DNA of 5,355 bases from CG1-02-33-12 sp964403775 (GTDB lineage Archaea > Nanobdellota > Nanobdellia > Woesearchaeales > CG1-02-33-12), in NCBI GenBank assembly GCA_964403775.1, contig CAYOHL010000053.1:1-5355 (forward strand), written 5' to 3'. This document shows, piece after piece, positions 5,262-5,355 of the stretch; position 1 is the first letter of the stretch; every line of letters begins with the position of its first letter. Made by a program: the position numbers and the translations under genes. The notes beneath the pieces are model-generated. The model was given only the letters and a program-made list of their open reading frames with translations. It did no database searches and had not been told where the DNA came from.

Positions 5262-5355
5262 ATGAAAAAAGCTTTTTTAATTAAGAGTTTTGTCGGAATA
5301 TTTGTTATGCTGTTCCTTGTAGCAGCAGTTAGTGCAGTGGCACCAACAATAACAG
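5262..5355 (+). CDS. N-terminus of a Sec-exported protein (cut by window end)
   Basis: Only the first 31 residues are visible. They form a classic Sec signal peptide: a basic start (MKKAFLIK), a hydrophobic core at about 10-22 and a VSA cleavage site after residue 25, leaving a mature chain that begins VAPTIT. It is not a class III leader, because no KKA/G cut site sits directly before the hydrophobic helix. The protein should be secreted or held at the cell surface. Openings of this kind are common in archaeal surface proteins with Ig-like or PKD-like repeats, but nothing of the mature part can be seen, so no function is assigned. It has its own upstream AT-rich promoter region and is probably a separate transcription unit from RuBisCO. 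Confidence 0.7.
   Translation, partial: MKKAFLIKSFVGIFVMLFLVAAVSAVAPTIT

Overview
The window is gene-dense, AT-rich archaeal DNA with every supported gene on the + strand. Archaeal hallmarks are class III (prepilin-type) signal peptides, GGTG-type Shine-Dalgarno sites, TTTATATA boxes and an archaeal form III-like RuBisCO. Compact lysine-rich proteins, AGG/AGA and ATA codon use and this style of pilin cluster suggest an uncultivated DPANN archaeon (Woesearchaeota/Pacearchaeota-like). That placement is an inference from remembered family resemblance, not a computed assignment.

Positions 1-2820 look like one operon. Four consecutive genes (1-429, 445-822, 840-1349, 1340-2332) each begin with a short basic leader ending KKA or KKG, then a single hydrophobic helix and an outward-facing domain with N-glycosylation sequons. 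They look like pilins or pseudopilins of an archaeal type IV pilus-like machine; its ATPase, membrane platform and prepilin peptidase are not in the window. The largest and last of the four lacks the acidic residue near the mature N-terminus, which makes it a candidate tip subunit. A small class I SAM-dependent methyltransferase (2341-2820) follows within a few bases.

A TATA box just after 2820 starts a second unit of two genes. The first (2888-3826) encodes a 312-residue, very acidic, probably disordered protein with a short helical N-terminal module and a distinct C-terminal tail. The second (3848-5119) encodes a complete form III-like RuBisCO large subunit that starts with TTG and retains every active-site residue I checked. 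By hand count the RuBisCO is strongly basic (about +28) and its upstream neighbour strongly acidic (about -65). This pairing is the most interesting possibility here: a disordered polyacidic partner or scaffold for an archaeal RuBisCO. It is a hypothesis only.

Positions 5120-5261 are a very AT-rich intergenic region with a weak T-tract and two candidate TATA elements. They precede the start of a Sec-exported protein (5262 onward) that is cut off by the window end. I see no tRNA, rRNA, CRISPR array, insertion sequence or reverse-strand gene.
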